Under the pieces are notes generated by a model, which saw only the letters and a list, made by a program, of their open reading frames with translations, did no database searches and was not told the origin of the DNA. From the NCBI GenBank assembly GCA_023265455.1, contig JAHFTQ010000002.1, forward strand, positions 1 through 64,000: DNA of 64,000 nt, read 5' to 3'. The stretch comes from Parachlamydiales bacterium. Its GTDB lineage: Bacteria > Chlamydiota > Chlamydiia > Chlamydiales > Rhabdochlamydiaceae. Each line of letters begins with the position of its first letter. The stretch's first letter is position 1. The position numbers and the translations under genes were made by a program. Positions 18,596-27,012 of this stretch are shown piece after piece.

Positions 18596-19121
18596 CCATC
18601 TTAGCAAGAGGTTTAACTCCTTGAGGAATTACGATATCGGATAATTTTCTAGATTGCTTAATCCCTAAGTCCCTCACATCAATCTGGAACTCAAAGGGGA
18701 TATCCTTAGGTAAACACTCGACCCTCACATGACGGATCACCGGCTGCAAAAAACCACCCAGCTTGATGCCAGCGCATTCAGCGACGCCCATATACTGGAT
18801 AGGCACCTTCACATTCACCATGACATCATCGAAAAGCTCTTCAAAATCGATATGCGACACTTTGTAAGTCGTCAGCTGATACTGAATGTCTTTAATGATG
18901 GCGCGCGTCTGTTTTCCATCCAATTGAAGATGAAAAACCGTTGTTCCTAGATGTCCAGGCTTCATCTGCCTTAAAATCGCATTAAACTCCGCCGCTTCCA
19001 GCACTAACTGTTGGTTAGGCTTTCCTGCGGAGTAAAGGATAGCAGGGACCTTTCCTTCACGTCGGATCTGCTTCGTGTCGCTTTTCTTCGTCGAAGGGCG
19101 CACAGTTGCAGTCAATTTCAT
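18558..19121 (-). CDS. rplY: 50S ribosomal protein L25, general stress (Ctc) form
   Basis: A 187-residue two-domain L25 that binds 5S rRNA. The N-terminal domain has the typical GKVPAILYS segment, and the C-terminal TL5/Ctc domain carries VHIDFEELF-like and VKVPIQYMGVAEC segments. First gene of the minus-strand ribosomal cluster. The ending KMDEVVVVVSKRSS overlaps the pth start. In Chlamydia the homologue is annotated ctc next to pth. Confidence 0.95.
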   Translation of the reverse strand: MKLTATVRPSTKKSDTKQIRREGKVPAILYSAGKPNQQLVLEAAEFNAILRQMKPGHLGTTVFHLQLDGKQTRAIIKDIQYQLTTYKVSHIDFEELFDDVMVNVKVPIQYMGVAECAGIKLGGFLQPVIRHVRVECLPKDIPFEFQIDVRDLGIKQSRKLSDIVIPQGVKPLAKMDEVVVVVSKRSS

Positions 19122-19359
19122 AACTAACTCCCGTTAAAAATATTCAAAAAAAGAGAGATTGACTCTGTCTTAGACAGATAAGAAGGCCACCGAAAAAGGA
19201 CCTTTTGTCAATCGCACCTTATACCCCTAAAAACCAGGGAATATACATTCACAAAGCCACTCCATGAAGATAGGGGTCAGGATGCCGTGCGATCGTTAGT
19301 TAAACGAAAACACCCTCACCTCGGACATATGCCTATCTCACCACAGATGGCTCAATACT

Positions 19360-19431
<72 letters not shown>

Positions 19432-19465
19432 GCCGTAAAGATGAGATATCGTACTCGAGCTCTCT

Positions 19466-19493
19466 ATTTTAAAGCAAGCGTGTCTTAAATCAA
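19466..19493 (-). promoter_or_regulatory. probable sigma-70-type promoter of tRNA-Gln
   Basis: On the minus strand, TTGATT (19488-19493) and TAAAAT (19466-19471) are separated by 16 nt and lie about 35 nt upstream of the tRNA 5' end. Good match to -35/-10 consensus. No other minus-strand gene starts here. Confidence 0.6.
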
Positions 19494-19502
19494 GTTTTAT
19501 GC

Positions 19503-19508
19503 TAGAAT
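19503..19508 (+). promoter_or_regulatory. possible extended -10 element for the F-box/ankyrin gene
   Basis: TATGCTAGAAT contains an extended -10 (TGC before TAGAAT) 41 nt before the ATG at 19550. No convincing -35 is seen. It would lie back-to-back with the tRNA promoter. Confidence 0.35.
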
Positions 19509-19549
19509 GATGCCAGTTTTGCTCTGAGGAGCATGAATAAAGGATGTAA

Positions 19550-21637
19550 ATGGCTGTCGTAACTATATTTTCCCTTCCAAACGAAGTGTTATCGACAAGA
19601 ATTTTTTTACTTTTGCCAACAACAGACCTCCGAACGACCTCACTTGTTAGTAAATTTTTTAATGAATTTTTTCATGAGCATCTCCCCTGGCAAGATCTCT
19701 TTAGAACAAGACCTTTACCTTCAACAGTCTTATATGCGCCTTTGAAAAACGCCTGTAACCGTGGATATCTACAATTTGTAAGGACCTGTTTTTGCATCAC
19801 GGAAATCGAACAACCAGACCTAAAACAACTGGTGAATTGGTCTGTGGGAAACAAGAATATCGAGGCGTACAAAGCTTTTATTGAAAGCGGCCGTTTCTCT
19901 CCACACAATAGGTTTTGGATGGAGAGTCTGAGGATAGCTTTCGTGGATTGCCAAGAGGAATTCATCACAATTTTTGTGAATAATCCTTGGGAAAATGCAG
20001 TGATAAGACACTCTATGCCGACGGGCACACCTCAATGGTGGGCCGCACAACTAACGCAAGAAACCGGGCGCTCCTGCCTGTCTGTCATGCAAAAAAAAGA
20101 ATCTCTAAACCTGTTAGAGAAATTCGACTGCATAGAAAAAGGGCATTCGCACACTCGGGACCTCCTTCTAAAAAAAGCAGTAGAACTGGGCAATGCTGAA
20201 ATCGTTCAAACCACTTTACAGTACTGCAGTCACGATGCCATCAGCAACGCCTGCGAACAGTCCGCCATTCTCGGTCATAATTCAATTATCACCGTATTTA
20301 TCGATCAAAACGTCTATTCTGATAAAGCTTTACCAGCAGCTGCCGAAAATAACCGCCTAGCAACACTACAACTTTTAGTCTCACGAAAATGTTGTAGCCC
20401 AAGGGGCCTAGGACAAGCCCTCATCATAGCTGCACAAAAAGGTCACCAAGAGATCGTTGAGTACTTAATCGATCTTAATCAACATCTTCCGGAAACCCAT
20501 GACTTAGCGCTGAAAGGCGCCGCAAGAGCAAATCATCTACCCATAGTTCAGCTCTTCATCACGCGCAAACTGTGCGAAAAACCCGCTAGCCTAGTAGCTT
20601 GCCAGGAAGCCGTTGGTGAAGGACACGTAGAGATTGTCAGGGCTTTCTTAGAAATAGAGTGTTGTGAAAAACCCGAGGCTTTAAAATTAGCTGCAAAAAA
20701 AGGCCGTCTTGAAGTTCTCCGACTCCTTAATCCGGTCAATTTTGAGAAGATTCTCCTTCAAGATGTTCTTAAAGAGGCTGTTTCGCATAATCAACCCAAA
20801 ATTGTCAGCGCTTTCATTGAAAATAAATGGGTTGCCACTATTCCGATTGACTTGATCTTCCCTCCTATCCAAAAAGGGTTTCCTGAAGTCGTTAGCCTAC
20901 TTTTTAACAGCCCTTCCTTTGAAAAATTATTAGATCTCGATTTTCACGCGATGTTACTTAACGCAATCACATTTAAACACCTTTCAGTCATCCAAATCCT
21001 GATCAACAGCAAGCACTTCAGAGAAAGTAAAATTAATACATTGCAAGACATGGCAGCCTCACCTGTCTCAAAGCCTCTTTTGAATGATCTCATTAAGCAA
21101 GCAGCAAAAACTGGCTGTCTCGAAATTGTGAAGGCGTCCAAGCCTCTTTGGTTTTCAGAACCGATCCGCAATCAAAGCTTAGAAAAAGCTATAAAATTTA
21201 ATCATCTTAAAATTGTTGAATTTTTTATCCAAAATCATTGGTGTAGAGCCGTGACAGCGGACCTCATGATCCTCCCCTTGCAAAAAGGATTTGATGAAAT
21301 TGTTCATCTTTTTCTTGCTAGCCCTTTTGCTCTAGACATGGCGCTTTCAGATTACTATTCCCTTTTATATCATACAGTAAAATTTGAACGTCTTTCAATC
21401 CTTCAGACTCTTCTTACAAATCCTCGCTTTGAAGATGTAGACACTGTTCATCTAAAATTGTTATTTGATTTAGCAAAAACTAAAACCAATCCCGGTATTA
21501 AAACAAACCTTCTGATTAGCAGCCGTGGATATGAGCTATCTGAGTACTTTCTGGTCAGGTTTTTTGGCCGCGCGCTACTACTTTCTAGAAGGTTGTTCGC
21601 ATGGTTCTATTCTCTTGGCACAGCGCGACGCCTGTAG
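19550..21637 (+). CDS. F-box-like and ankyrin-repeat protein (putative host-directed effector)
   Basis: The protein is 695 residues with SD AAAGGA. Residues 5-50 (IFSLPNEVLSTRIFLLLPTT, then LVSKFFNEFF and LPWQDLF) match the F-box pattern: Leu-Pro near the start, a middle LR-type helix, and a Trp near the end. From about residue 90 it is built of helix-turn-helix units of 30-35 residues with ankyrin-like AAQKGHQEIVEYLI and AVGEGHVEIVRAFL, many degenerate. F-box proteins recruit SCF ubiquitin ligases through Skp1, and ankyrins bind targets. Both are eukaryotic domains used by amoeba symbionts. No secretion signal is readable; delivery by type III secretion is inferred. The 3' end overlaps the convergent gene by 60 nt. 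Confidence 0.75.
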   Translation: MAVVTIFSLPNEVLSTRIFLLLPTTDLRTTSLVSKFFNEFFHEHLPWQDLFRTRPLPSTVLYAPLKNACNRGYLQFVRTCFCITEIEQPDLKQLVNWSVGNKNIEAYKAFIESGRFSPHNRFWMESLRIAFVDCQEEFITIFVNNPWENAVIRHSMPTGTPQWWAAQLTQETGRSCLSVMQKKESLNLLEKFDCIEKGHSHTRDLLLKKAVELGNAEIVQTTLQYCSHDAISNACEQSAILGHNSIITVFIDQNVYSDKALPAAAENNRLATLQLLVSRKCCSPRGLGQALIIAAQKGHQEIVEYLIDLNQHLPETHDLALKGAARANHLPIVQLFITRKLCEKPASLVACQEAVGEGHVEIVRAFLEIECCEKPEALKLAAKKGRLEVLRLLNPVNFEKILLQDVLKEAVSHNQPKIVSAFIENKWVATIPIDLIFPPIQKGFPEVVSLLFNSPSFEKLLDLDFHAMLLNAITFKHLSVIQILINSKHFRESKINTLQDMAASPVSKPLLNDLIKQAAKTGCLEIVKASKPLWFSEPIRNQSLEKAIKFNHLKIVEFFIQNHWCRAVTADLMILPLQKGFDEIVHLFLASPFALDMALSDYYSLLYHTVKFERLSILQTLLTNPRFEDVDTVHLKLLFDLAKTKTNPGIKTNLLISSRGYELSEYFLVRFFGRALLLSRRLFAWFYSLGTARRL

Positions 21638-22195
21638 ATGCACAATCACAGGTTTTGAGTCTTTCTGCTCATCGCTAGGATGGCCTAAAATATGAATGTA
21701 AGAGACAGGAAGGGTGCCTGCTTGGTGAGGTGAAAGCAGGAGAGCATCGCGCAAGGCCATCTGATCCCAAAACTCCTCTTGTCTTGTAGGATCGGCCAGT
21801 TGTTTTTGGCACACAGTCACCCACTGCATTAAGAGATCTCTTGCGCCTTGGGTGTAGTTGATATAAAGAGTGCTTGAGCGGACTTTCGAGGGGTGGTCGG
21901 AAGGAAGCTCAGGGTCCGTATAAGCTGCAAAATCACTTGAAAAAACCTTCAGCTGCCGAGGCTTTCTTAAAAAGATCGCATCGACGTCCACCCATAGAAG
22001 AGGCCTTCGAAATTGTTTCATCTTCTCAATGATAAAAAAGGGCTTAAAGGCGCAGTTGAGCTCCCAAGAGCCCCAAGAATCTATCCCCTCAACACAGTGG
22101 GGGATTCCAAACTTTTCACAGGACGCCACCAAATGATGCGCTTGCAATTGATAGGGAGAGTTCCGAGTATAAAACGATACGACAGTGGGGTACAT
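21578..22195 (-). CDS. glycosyltransferase-like protein with DxD motif
   Basis: The protein is 205 residues with SD GAAGG. The start MYPTVVSFYTRNSPYQLQA resembles the opening strand of GT-A enzymes, and RRPLLWVDVDAIFLRKP holds a DxD metal and nucleotide-sugar site. YTDPELPSDHP, then LYINYTQGARDLLMQW, then EEFWDQMALRDAL match the general layout of small nucleotide-diphospho-sugar transferases. The acceptor and sugar are unknown. The protein ends in a basic tail (PCEQPSRK) within the overlap with the convergent ankyrin gene. Confidence 0.6.
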   Translation of the reverse strand: MYPTVVSFYTRNSPYQLQAHHLVASCEKFGIPHCVEGIDSWGSWELNCAFKPFFIIEKMKQFRRPLLWVDVDAIFLRKPRQLKVFSSDFAAYTDPELPSDHPSKVRSSTLYINYTQGARDLLMQWVTVCQKQLADPTRQEEFWDQMALRDALLLSPHQAGTLPVSYIHILGHPSDEQKDSKPVIVHLQASRCAKRIEPCEQPSRK

Positions 22196-22229
22196 TGTTT
22201 ATGCCTTCTTACTTAAAACGAAGAACTTG

Positions 22230-22256
22230 AACCTAGAAAAATCGGCCTTCTAGGTT
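22230..22256. terminator. 9-bp perfect hairpin at the end of the AlbA_2 gene
   Basis: AACCTAGAA (22230-22238) and TTCTAGGTT (22248-22256) form a perfect stem with a 9-nt loop. It overlaps the minus-strand stop codon region at 22250. The T run lies on the plus-strand side, so termination direction is uncertain. Confidence 0.35.
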
Positions 22257-23623
22257 TTTCTAGGTTGATTTCCAGGTTCAGTTAAAATAAAGGTTTTATA
22301 GGGATCAAAAGGTCCGGTGGAGAGCTCAACAAGCAGCCCTTCTTGGCACATTTTTTTCAAACGGTTAGTGGCAGTTCTCCGGGTTAGTTTCCAAAGTTTT
22401 TCGGCTTCCATGGCGGAGATTTTGCCATGTTGTTGGATATATTCCACAATAGGTATATGCCAAGATTGTGAGAGGACAATTTTTGCCGTTCTTGGATAGA
22501 GAGTTACACGGAAAAAGTGGTCCAATTCCTCAAATTTCGGAGCATTGATATTTTGTTGTTGGCAGAGATCCCTGATTCGGTTAAGGCCCGATCCCCATTG
22601 CTCAATTAACTGTAATTCTCGAAATACCCTGGCAAGCACCTTATTGCGAAGTTGAGAAACGCCAGACAAAGCGGTTTCTAGACTCAACCCAAAAGGTAAT
22701 GGCCCTGGATTAGTGATTTCTATCCGATCGTCAAAAATAGCTACCTGAATAGGTGATCTTTTTGTTGAGTAATCTGTGTGCAGAATTGCGTTGATCACTG
22801 TTTCTCGCACCGCTGCAGGGGGATATTGAGGAATATTTTCTCTTTGAGCAGCATGAATTACGGCCCCTAAAAAAGTGTTACGTTGGATGAAAGCGAGCAT
22901 TTCATCGATGGCAAGCGGGAGGGGACTCTTGATCTCAGCTTGGTCAATGATTTCAATTTTGGAAGTTCCTTTGAATCGAGCTAGCCGAATAAGAGGATCG
23001 GGAAAAAGACGGTTACGATCTTTTCCAAAGAGAAGGAGAGCACCTTTTGTCGGATATTGACTTTCTTGGTACTCTACCAACATTTCGAGCGATTTAGCAG
23101 TGGATTTTGTGAATGGTTTATTCAAGGCTGAAAATAATTCACGTGCCAGTTCAAAATTAAGATCATCAAAAGTAGCATGCATCTCTGGCAATTGATCAAA
23201 TGAGGTATGTTCTTTGAGTCGTTTGATTTCGGAAATGAGAGATGCATCAGCTACGCGATTGGTTGAACCAAGGCGTACGTAGACCCCGTCATTTTCGCCT
23301 TTTGCTTTGAGATAAAAAGGTCCAAAGCTGTGAGGAACGGTCACAATAAGCACATCCCGTTTCCTCCAAGAATGTAATTGCAAACTCGGAAGAAGAGAAG
23401 GGCTTATGGAGTCAGCAACAGCATTGGCTACCCGCTCCTCGTCTTGCAGGATGTTTTCTACGCCTACAACTTCTTTTGTTGTCCCTTTTATTCCGACGAT
23501 GAGCGTGCCTCCAGCCGTGTTCGCAAAGGCAATGATGGTCTGAACGATCTTTTGAATTGATAGGGTATTTTCTTTGAATTCGACTGTTTTACTCTCTGGT
23601 CTGGCAAGCAACTCTTCCAACAT
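22250..23623 (-). CDS. AlbA_2/Schlafen-type DNA-binding ATPase-like regulator
   Basis: The ATG at 23623 is chosen. It follows GAGAGG and yields MLEELLARPESKTVEFKEN, the normal start of the family; the frame stays open upstream but without family sequence. The protein is 457 residues. The AlbA_2 domain covers about 1-130 (TVEFKEN, then IIAFANTAGGTLIVGI). A GHKL-like ATP-binding domain lies in the middle (VINAILHTDYS, then IEITNPGPLPFGL, then IEQWGSGLNRI). A winged helix follows at the C-terminus (SAMEAEKLWKLTRRTATNRL). Such proteins are usually annotated as transcriptional regulators or RecG-like; function is not established. Divergent from glgA. Confidence 0.8.
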   Translation of the reverse strand: MLEELLARPESKTVEFKENTLSIQKIVQTIIAFANTAGGTLIVGIKGTTKEVVGVENILQDEERVANAVADSISPSLLPSLQLHSWRKRDVLIVTVPHSFGPFYLKAKGENDGVYVRLGSTNRVADASLISEIKRLKEHTSFDQLPEMHATFDDLNFELARELFSALNKPFTKSTAKSLEMLVEYQESQYPTKGALLLFGKDRNRLFPDPLIRLARFKGTSKIEIIDQAEIKSPLPLAIDEMLAFIQRNTFLGAVIHAAQRENIPQYPPAAVRETVINAILHTDYSTKRSPIQVAIFDDRIEITNPGPLPFGLSLETALSGVSQLRNKVLARVFRELQLIEQWGSGLNRIRDLCQQQNINAPKFEELDHFFRVTLYPRTAKIVLSQSWHIPIVEYIQQHGKISAMEAEKLWKLTRRTATNRLKKMCQEGLLVELSTGPFDPYKTFILTEPGNQPRKT

Positions 23624-23713
23624 AATACCTCTCAGCGCGAACCTAGAAAGTAACATAGAAAGCTGTAATTTTGCAAGTATCTTTTTTCTCCAAAATAGAC
23701 TACGTAGATATTT

Positions 23714-25195
23714 ATGCACATCGTTCATATCGCTTCTGAGTTGGCGCCGATCGCCAAAGCTGGGGGTCTTGCCGACGTTGTCTTCGGGCTTGCCCGGGCC
23801 ACTCAGAGTCAGGGGCACACGGTTGAAGTCATCCTCCCCAAATACGACTGCATGGATTACACACAGCTAAAAAATTTAAAACCCCTCCTTCAAGAGCTGG
23901 GATCTTACGACGGCCCCTACCGATATCATAATACAATCTGGTCTGCAGATGTTCAAGGGATTAATGTGTTTCTTTTAGAGCCTCACCATCCCGGTAATTT
24001 CTTCAGTCGGGGTAAAATCTATGGCTGTCCTGATGATGTCGACCGTTTCATCTATTTTTCAAGGGCCGCCCTGGAATATCTGTTCAAAGCTGGGAAAAAA
24101 ACCGATGTTCTCCATCTGCACGACTGGCCCACAGCGCTGGCTGCTGTTTTGTACAAAGAGATGTACATTCCCTTGGGGCTCAAAATCAAGAATACGGTCT
24201 TGACCATTCATAATCTTGAGCATCAAGGCAAATGCTCGCCGCAGAATGTGTCACAAGCGGGCCTTCAAGGTGATAATTTTTTAACGCCTTCAAAAATGCA
24301 AGACCCTTATCTTCCTAACCATCTCAACTTGCTGAAAGGAGGCATCGAATATGCCGATTTTGTCACCACGGTGTCTCCGACCTATGAAAAAGAGATTCAG
24401 ACCGTCGAAGGAGGGTGTGGACTCCATACCTTCTTAGCTAAACACCAGGGCAAGCTCAAAGGCATTCTTAACGGCATTGACTACGATTATTGGAATCCTG
24501 CCACCGATCCGCTCATCTCGACTCGTTACGATTTAAAAACCGTGACTTCAGGTAAACAAGCCAATAAAAAAGAGTTGAGAAAAAAATGCGGACTCAAAGA
24601 GTCCAAAGGTCCTCTCGTTTGCTGCATCAGCCGCCTTGTCCCCCAGAAAGGGCCCGAGCTCATGAAATACGCTTTACGAAAAACTCTGTCGCAAGGAGGT
24701 CAATGCGTCCTGATAGGAACAACTCCCCTCCCTGAAATGGCTGCGGAGTTCCAAGCGCTGCAAAAAGAGTTTGCTAAAACGAAAAATCTGTTCATCCATC
24801 TTGAATATGACGAGGCCCTTGCTCACCTCACCTACGCAGCCTCCGACATCATTGTCATTCCCTCTCTTTTTGAGCCGTGCGGGCTCACTCAGATGATTGC
24901 ACTCCGCTACGGCTGCGTCCCCGTCGTGCGACGCACCGGAGGGCTGATCGACACGATCTTTGATATTGAGACCTCCCAAAAACCTCTCAGTGAACGAAAT
25001 GGCTTTGTCTTTGATTTTCCAGACAATTTAGGCATCGACTGGGCGCTGGATCGCGCTTTGAAACTTTACAAAGACAACTCCACTCAGTGGCACACTCTTG
25101 TGACACAAGGAATGCAATGCGACTTTAGTTGGAGCCGTTCAGCAGAAGCCTACTTAAAAATCTACTCTACGAGTGAGAAAAAGCTTTCTGGATAA
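23714..25195 (+). CDS. glgA: glycogen synthase (ADP-glucose)
   Basis: GT5 enzyme transferring glucose from ADP-glucose to growing glycogen. It is 493 residues. The N-terminal signature appears as HIASELAPIAKAGGLADVV (the K-x-G-G-L nucleotide-sugar loop). LNGIDYDYWNP and SLFEPCGLTQMIALRYG in the C-terminal domain are the other GlgA landmarks. Glycogen metabolism is conserved in Chlamydiota. The end overlaps pgsA convergently by 29 nt. Confidence 0.95.
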   Translation: MHIVHIASELAPIAKAGGLADVVFGLARATQSQGHTVEVILPKYDCMDYTQLKNLKPLLQELGSYDGPYRYHNTIWSADVQGINVFLLEPHHPGNFFSRGKIYGCPDDVDRFIYFSRAALEYLFKAGKKTDVLHLHDWPTALAAVLYKEMYIPLGLKIKNTVLTIHNLEHQGKCSPQNVSQAGLQGDNFLTPSKMQDPYLPNHLNLLKGGIEYADFVTTVSPTYEKEIQTVEGGCGLHTFLAKHQGKLKGILNGIDYDYWNPATDPLISTRYDLKTVTSGKQANKKELRKKCGLKESKGPLVCCISRLVPQKGPELMKYALRKTLSQGGQCVLIGTTPLPEMAAEFQALQKEFAKTKNLFIHLEYDEALAHLTYAASDIIVIPSLFEPCGLTQMIALRYGCVPVVRRTGGLIDTIFDIETSQKPLSERNGFVFDFPDNLGIDWALDRALKLYKDNSTQWHTLVTQGMQCDFSWSRSAEAYLKIYSTSEKKLSG

Positions 25196-25757
25196 GCTTC
25201 CAGTTGGCGACGAGATATTCTACCCCGGAGACGACGGTATAAAGCGCCGCAACTGCAGTCGCATAAAAACACATCGCGTAAAAAGAAGAAAAATCCAAGC
25301 ATCCCGAGGTATACGGGATCATCAAGATCAAGATGAAAAATGCCGTTGTCGCTTGCACAACCGCTTTCACCTTGCCACTTAAGCGGGCAGCTAAAGCAAC
25401 TCCTTGAAGGGCGCAAAGCGTTCTTAAAGAGTTGACAATGGCGTCTCTGAGAAAGAAGATCAAGACCATGAGCAAGGGAATCTGGACGACTCCTTGCGTG
25501 AAGCTCAGAAAAACCGTCAGACGAAACATGCTGTCGGCCATCGGATCGAGCACTTTTCCTAAAGCGGTCACTTTATTATGTTTTCTTGCTAAAAACCCAT
25601 CAAAAATATCGGATAACTCGCAGATGAGCATAATCCCCAGAAGAACATAAGGGACAGCCGGAGTCGGAATACCCCACGAAGCTCCATACAAATAGAGCAC
25701 CAAAAAGACAGGGCTCATGACAACACGAATAAAGGTCAGATAGAAGGGCAAGTTCAT
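25167..25757 (-). CDS. pgsA: CDP-diacylglycerol-glycerol-3-phosphate 3-phosphatidyltransferase
   Basis: A 196-residue inner-membrane enzyme of phosphatidylglycerol synthesis. The CDP-alcohol phosphotransferase motif is complete: DIFDGFLAR, then eight residues, then G-x3-D-x3-D (GKVLDPMADS). Several hydrophobic helices are visible. The start overlaps the stop of the upstream small gene as ATGA. The CDP-OH superfamily is certain; the glycerol-phosphate substrate is inferred from gene order beside glgA, as in Chlamydia. Confidence 0.9.
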   Translation of the reverse strand: MNLPFYLTFIRVVMSPVFLVLYLYGASWGIPTPAVPYVLLGIMLICELSDIFDGFLARKHNKVTALGKVLDPMADSMFRLTVFLSFTQGVVQIPLLMVLIFFLRDAIVNSLRTLCALQGVALAARLSGKVKAVVQATTAFFILILMIPYTSGCLDFSSFYAMCFYATAVAALYTVVSGVEYLVANWKLIQKAFSHS

Positions 25758-25942
25758 AGAACTTTGTTATACGGAGTTTGGAGAATTTTCTCACCTTTTT
25801 TCTGAATTTCCTCTCTGCTATCTGATAACTCCGCAATCCTACGGAGAACAAAATCTTGGAAAGAACGCTGATCGTGCTCTTGGCGAGTGAGGCAGATATT
25901 TTCTAGGATAATCGCAATGGTAGAAATGCCCTTGACTAACAT
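25754..25942 (-). CDS. small conserved-looking hypothetical protein (62 aa)
   Basis: The ATG at 25942 follows AAAGG with 7-nt spacing; the frame upstream has weaker starts. The product MLVKGISTIAIILENICL continues into a charged C-terminus (RRIAELSDSREEIQKKGEKI). One hydrophobic stretch at residues 1-17 may be a membrane segment. Its stop overlaps the pgsA start as ATGA, which supports real translation and coupling. I do not recognise the family. Confidence 0.6.
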   Translation of the reverse strand: MLVKGISTIAIILENICLTRQEHDQRSFQDFVLRRIAELSDSREEIQKKGEKILQTPYNKVL

Positions 25943-26076
25943 AATAAACCTTTTTTTAGACAAAACTTTATCAGTCTGGGAAAATACCTTCAAGCCCTGT
26001 TTTTTTAACTGTCAAAAAAGTCTTTCTTCGGGTAAAATATCTGGCACATAAACAAATTTTTAAGGAGGAGATTTCC

Positions 26077-27012
26077 ATGGCACCTAATGACATTAAATTA
26101 CTGAGCAGACCCTTTATCGAAGGCTATGTACAAACGGCCCTTTACGATGCGGGCACGTACCTTCAAGCCAAAGCCGATGAAGAAGCCATAAAAGCTAGTT
26201 TTGAAAAAAAAGAGATTGAGGGAGGTTACCGGCCTATTATCCTGAACTATACCGACAACAGCTGGAACTGGGGAACTCACTCACTCTTGATTGATTTAAT
26301 TAAATTAGTCATTTCGGTGGTCCAAAAATCTTCATCAACTCCACCCTCACGGCCCCTAACCCAAGACGAATTAAAAGCCAAAAAAGAGGAAGAAGAAAAA
26401 AAGAAAAAAGAAAGCGCAGCAACCGGGGCGGTGATCGGAGGTGGTCTTGCCGTCATCATCGGAGGATTTTTCACGGGCAAAAATTACGAACCCTTTATGC
26501 GCTACCAAGAAACAGCAAAGTATACCCAGAGTGTTTATGAAGCTACTAAGCAAATGCCCGAGAGTCCTTTAAAAAAATCTTTTCAAGCTCTCGTGCAATG
26601 CCAACAAAACATCGATAATCTAAGAGCCCGTAAAATCATGAACTATTTTTACGCGGCTGTTGGGACAACCCTCGGTGGCGCCGCTCTTGTGACAGGAGGT
26701 GTCTTGGGCATTCATTTCTTAATTCCATCAGGAAAACTGATCGTCATTGCCTCCTTGGCTTTGGCTGCCATTAATGCAGGAGTTCATTCGAGCGACGATA
26801 AAACAATTCGAAAAAATTATGAACGGATCGGAGGCGATGGTAAAACCCACAACGGACACGCAAATTGGATTTTAACGAATGAGCTGCGTTTTTATGATGA
26901 GGAGATGGTATGTGATCATCAGCCACGTCCCCTCTATCCAAGCTATTATCCCGAGTATAATCAACCCCAATATAAAGGTCAGGCGCCCTCAGCGCCGCCC
27001 ATGGATGCTTAA
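26077..27012 (+). CDS. inclusion-membrane-like protein with two hydrophobic lobes and a C-terminal PSAP motif
   Basis: A 311-residue protein preceded by a strong AAGGAGG. Residues 90-112 are a Lys/Glu coiled-coil-like stretch (EEEEKKKKESAA). Two glycine-rich hydrophobic regions follow: TGAVIGGGLAVIIGGFF near 115-130 and a paired segment near 190-240 (FYAAVGTTLGGAALVTGGVL, then LIVIASLALAAINAG). The tail is rich in Pro/Tyr (LYPSYYPEYNQPQ) and ends QAPSAPPMDA. Paired hydrophobic lobes suggest an Inc-type or other membrane-inserted effector. No homologue is recognised and no signal peptide is seen. The end overlaps the convergent flavoprotein gene by 24 nt. Confidence 0.6.
   Translation: MAPNDIKLLSRPFIEGYVQTALYDAGTYLQAKADEEAIKASFEKKEIEGGYRPIILNYTDNSWNWGTHSLLIDLIKLVISVVQKSSSTPPSRPLTQDELKAKKEEEEKKKKESAATGAVIGGGLAVIIGGFFTGKNYEPFMRYQETAKYTQSVYEATKQMPESPLKKSFQALVQCQQNIDNLRARKIMNYFYAAVGTTLGGAALVTGGVLGIHFLIPSGKLIVIASLALAAINAGVHSSDDKTIRKNYERIGGDGKTHNGHANWILTNELRFYDEEMVCDHQPRPLYPSYYPEYNQPQYKGQAPSAPPMDA

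Noticed and set aside
19122..19359. Possible small gene or RNA between rplY and tRNA-Gln.
   Set aside because: No ORF with an SD, no stable hairpin with a T run; I see nothing supportable in this stretch.
23624..23818. Upstream extension of the AlbA_2 frame into glgA.
   Set aside because: It would run antisense across the glgA start, and the ATG at 23623 has an SD and family sequence.
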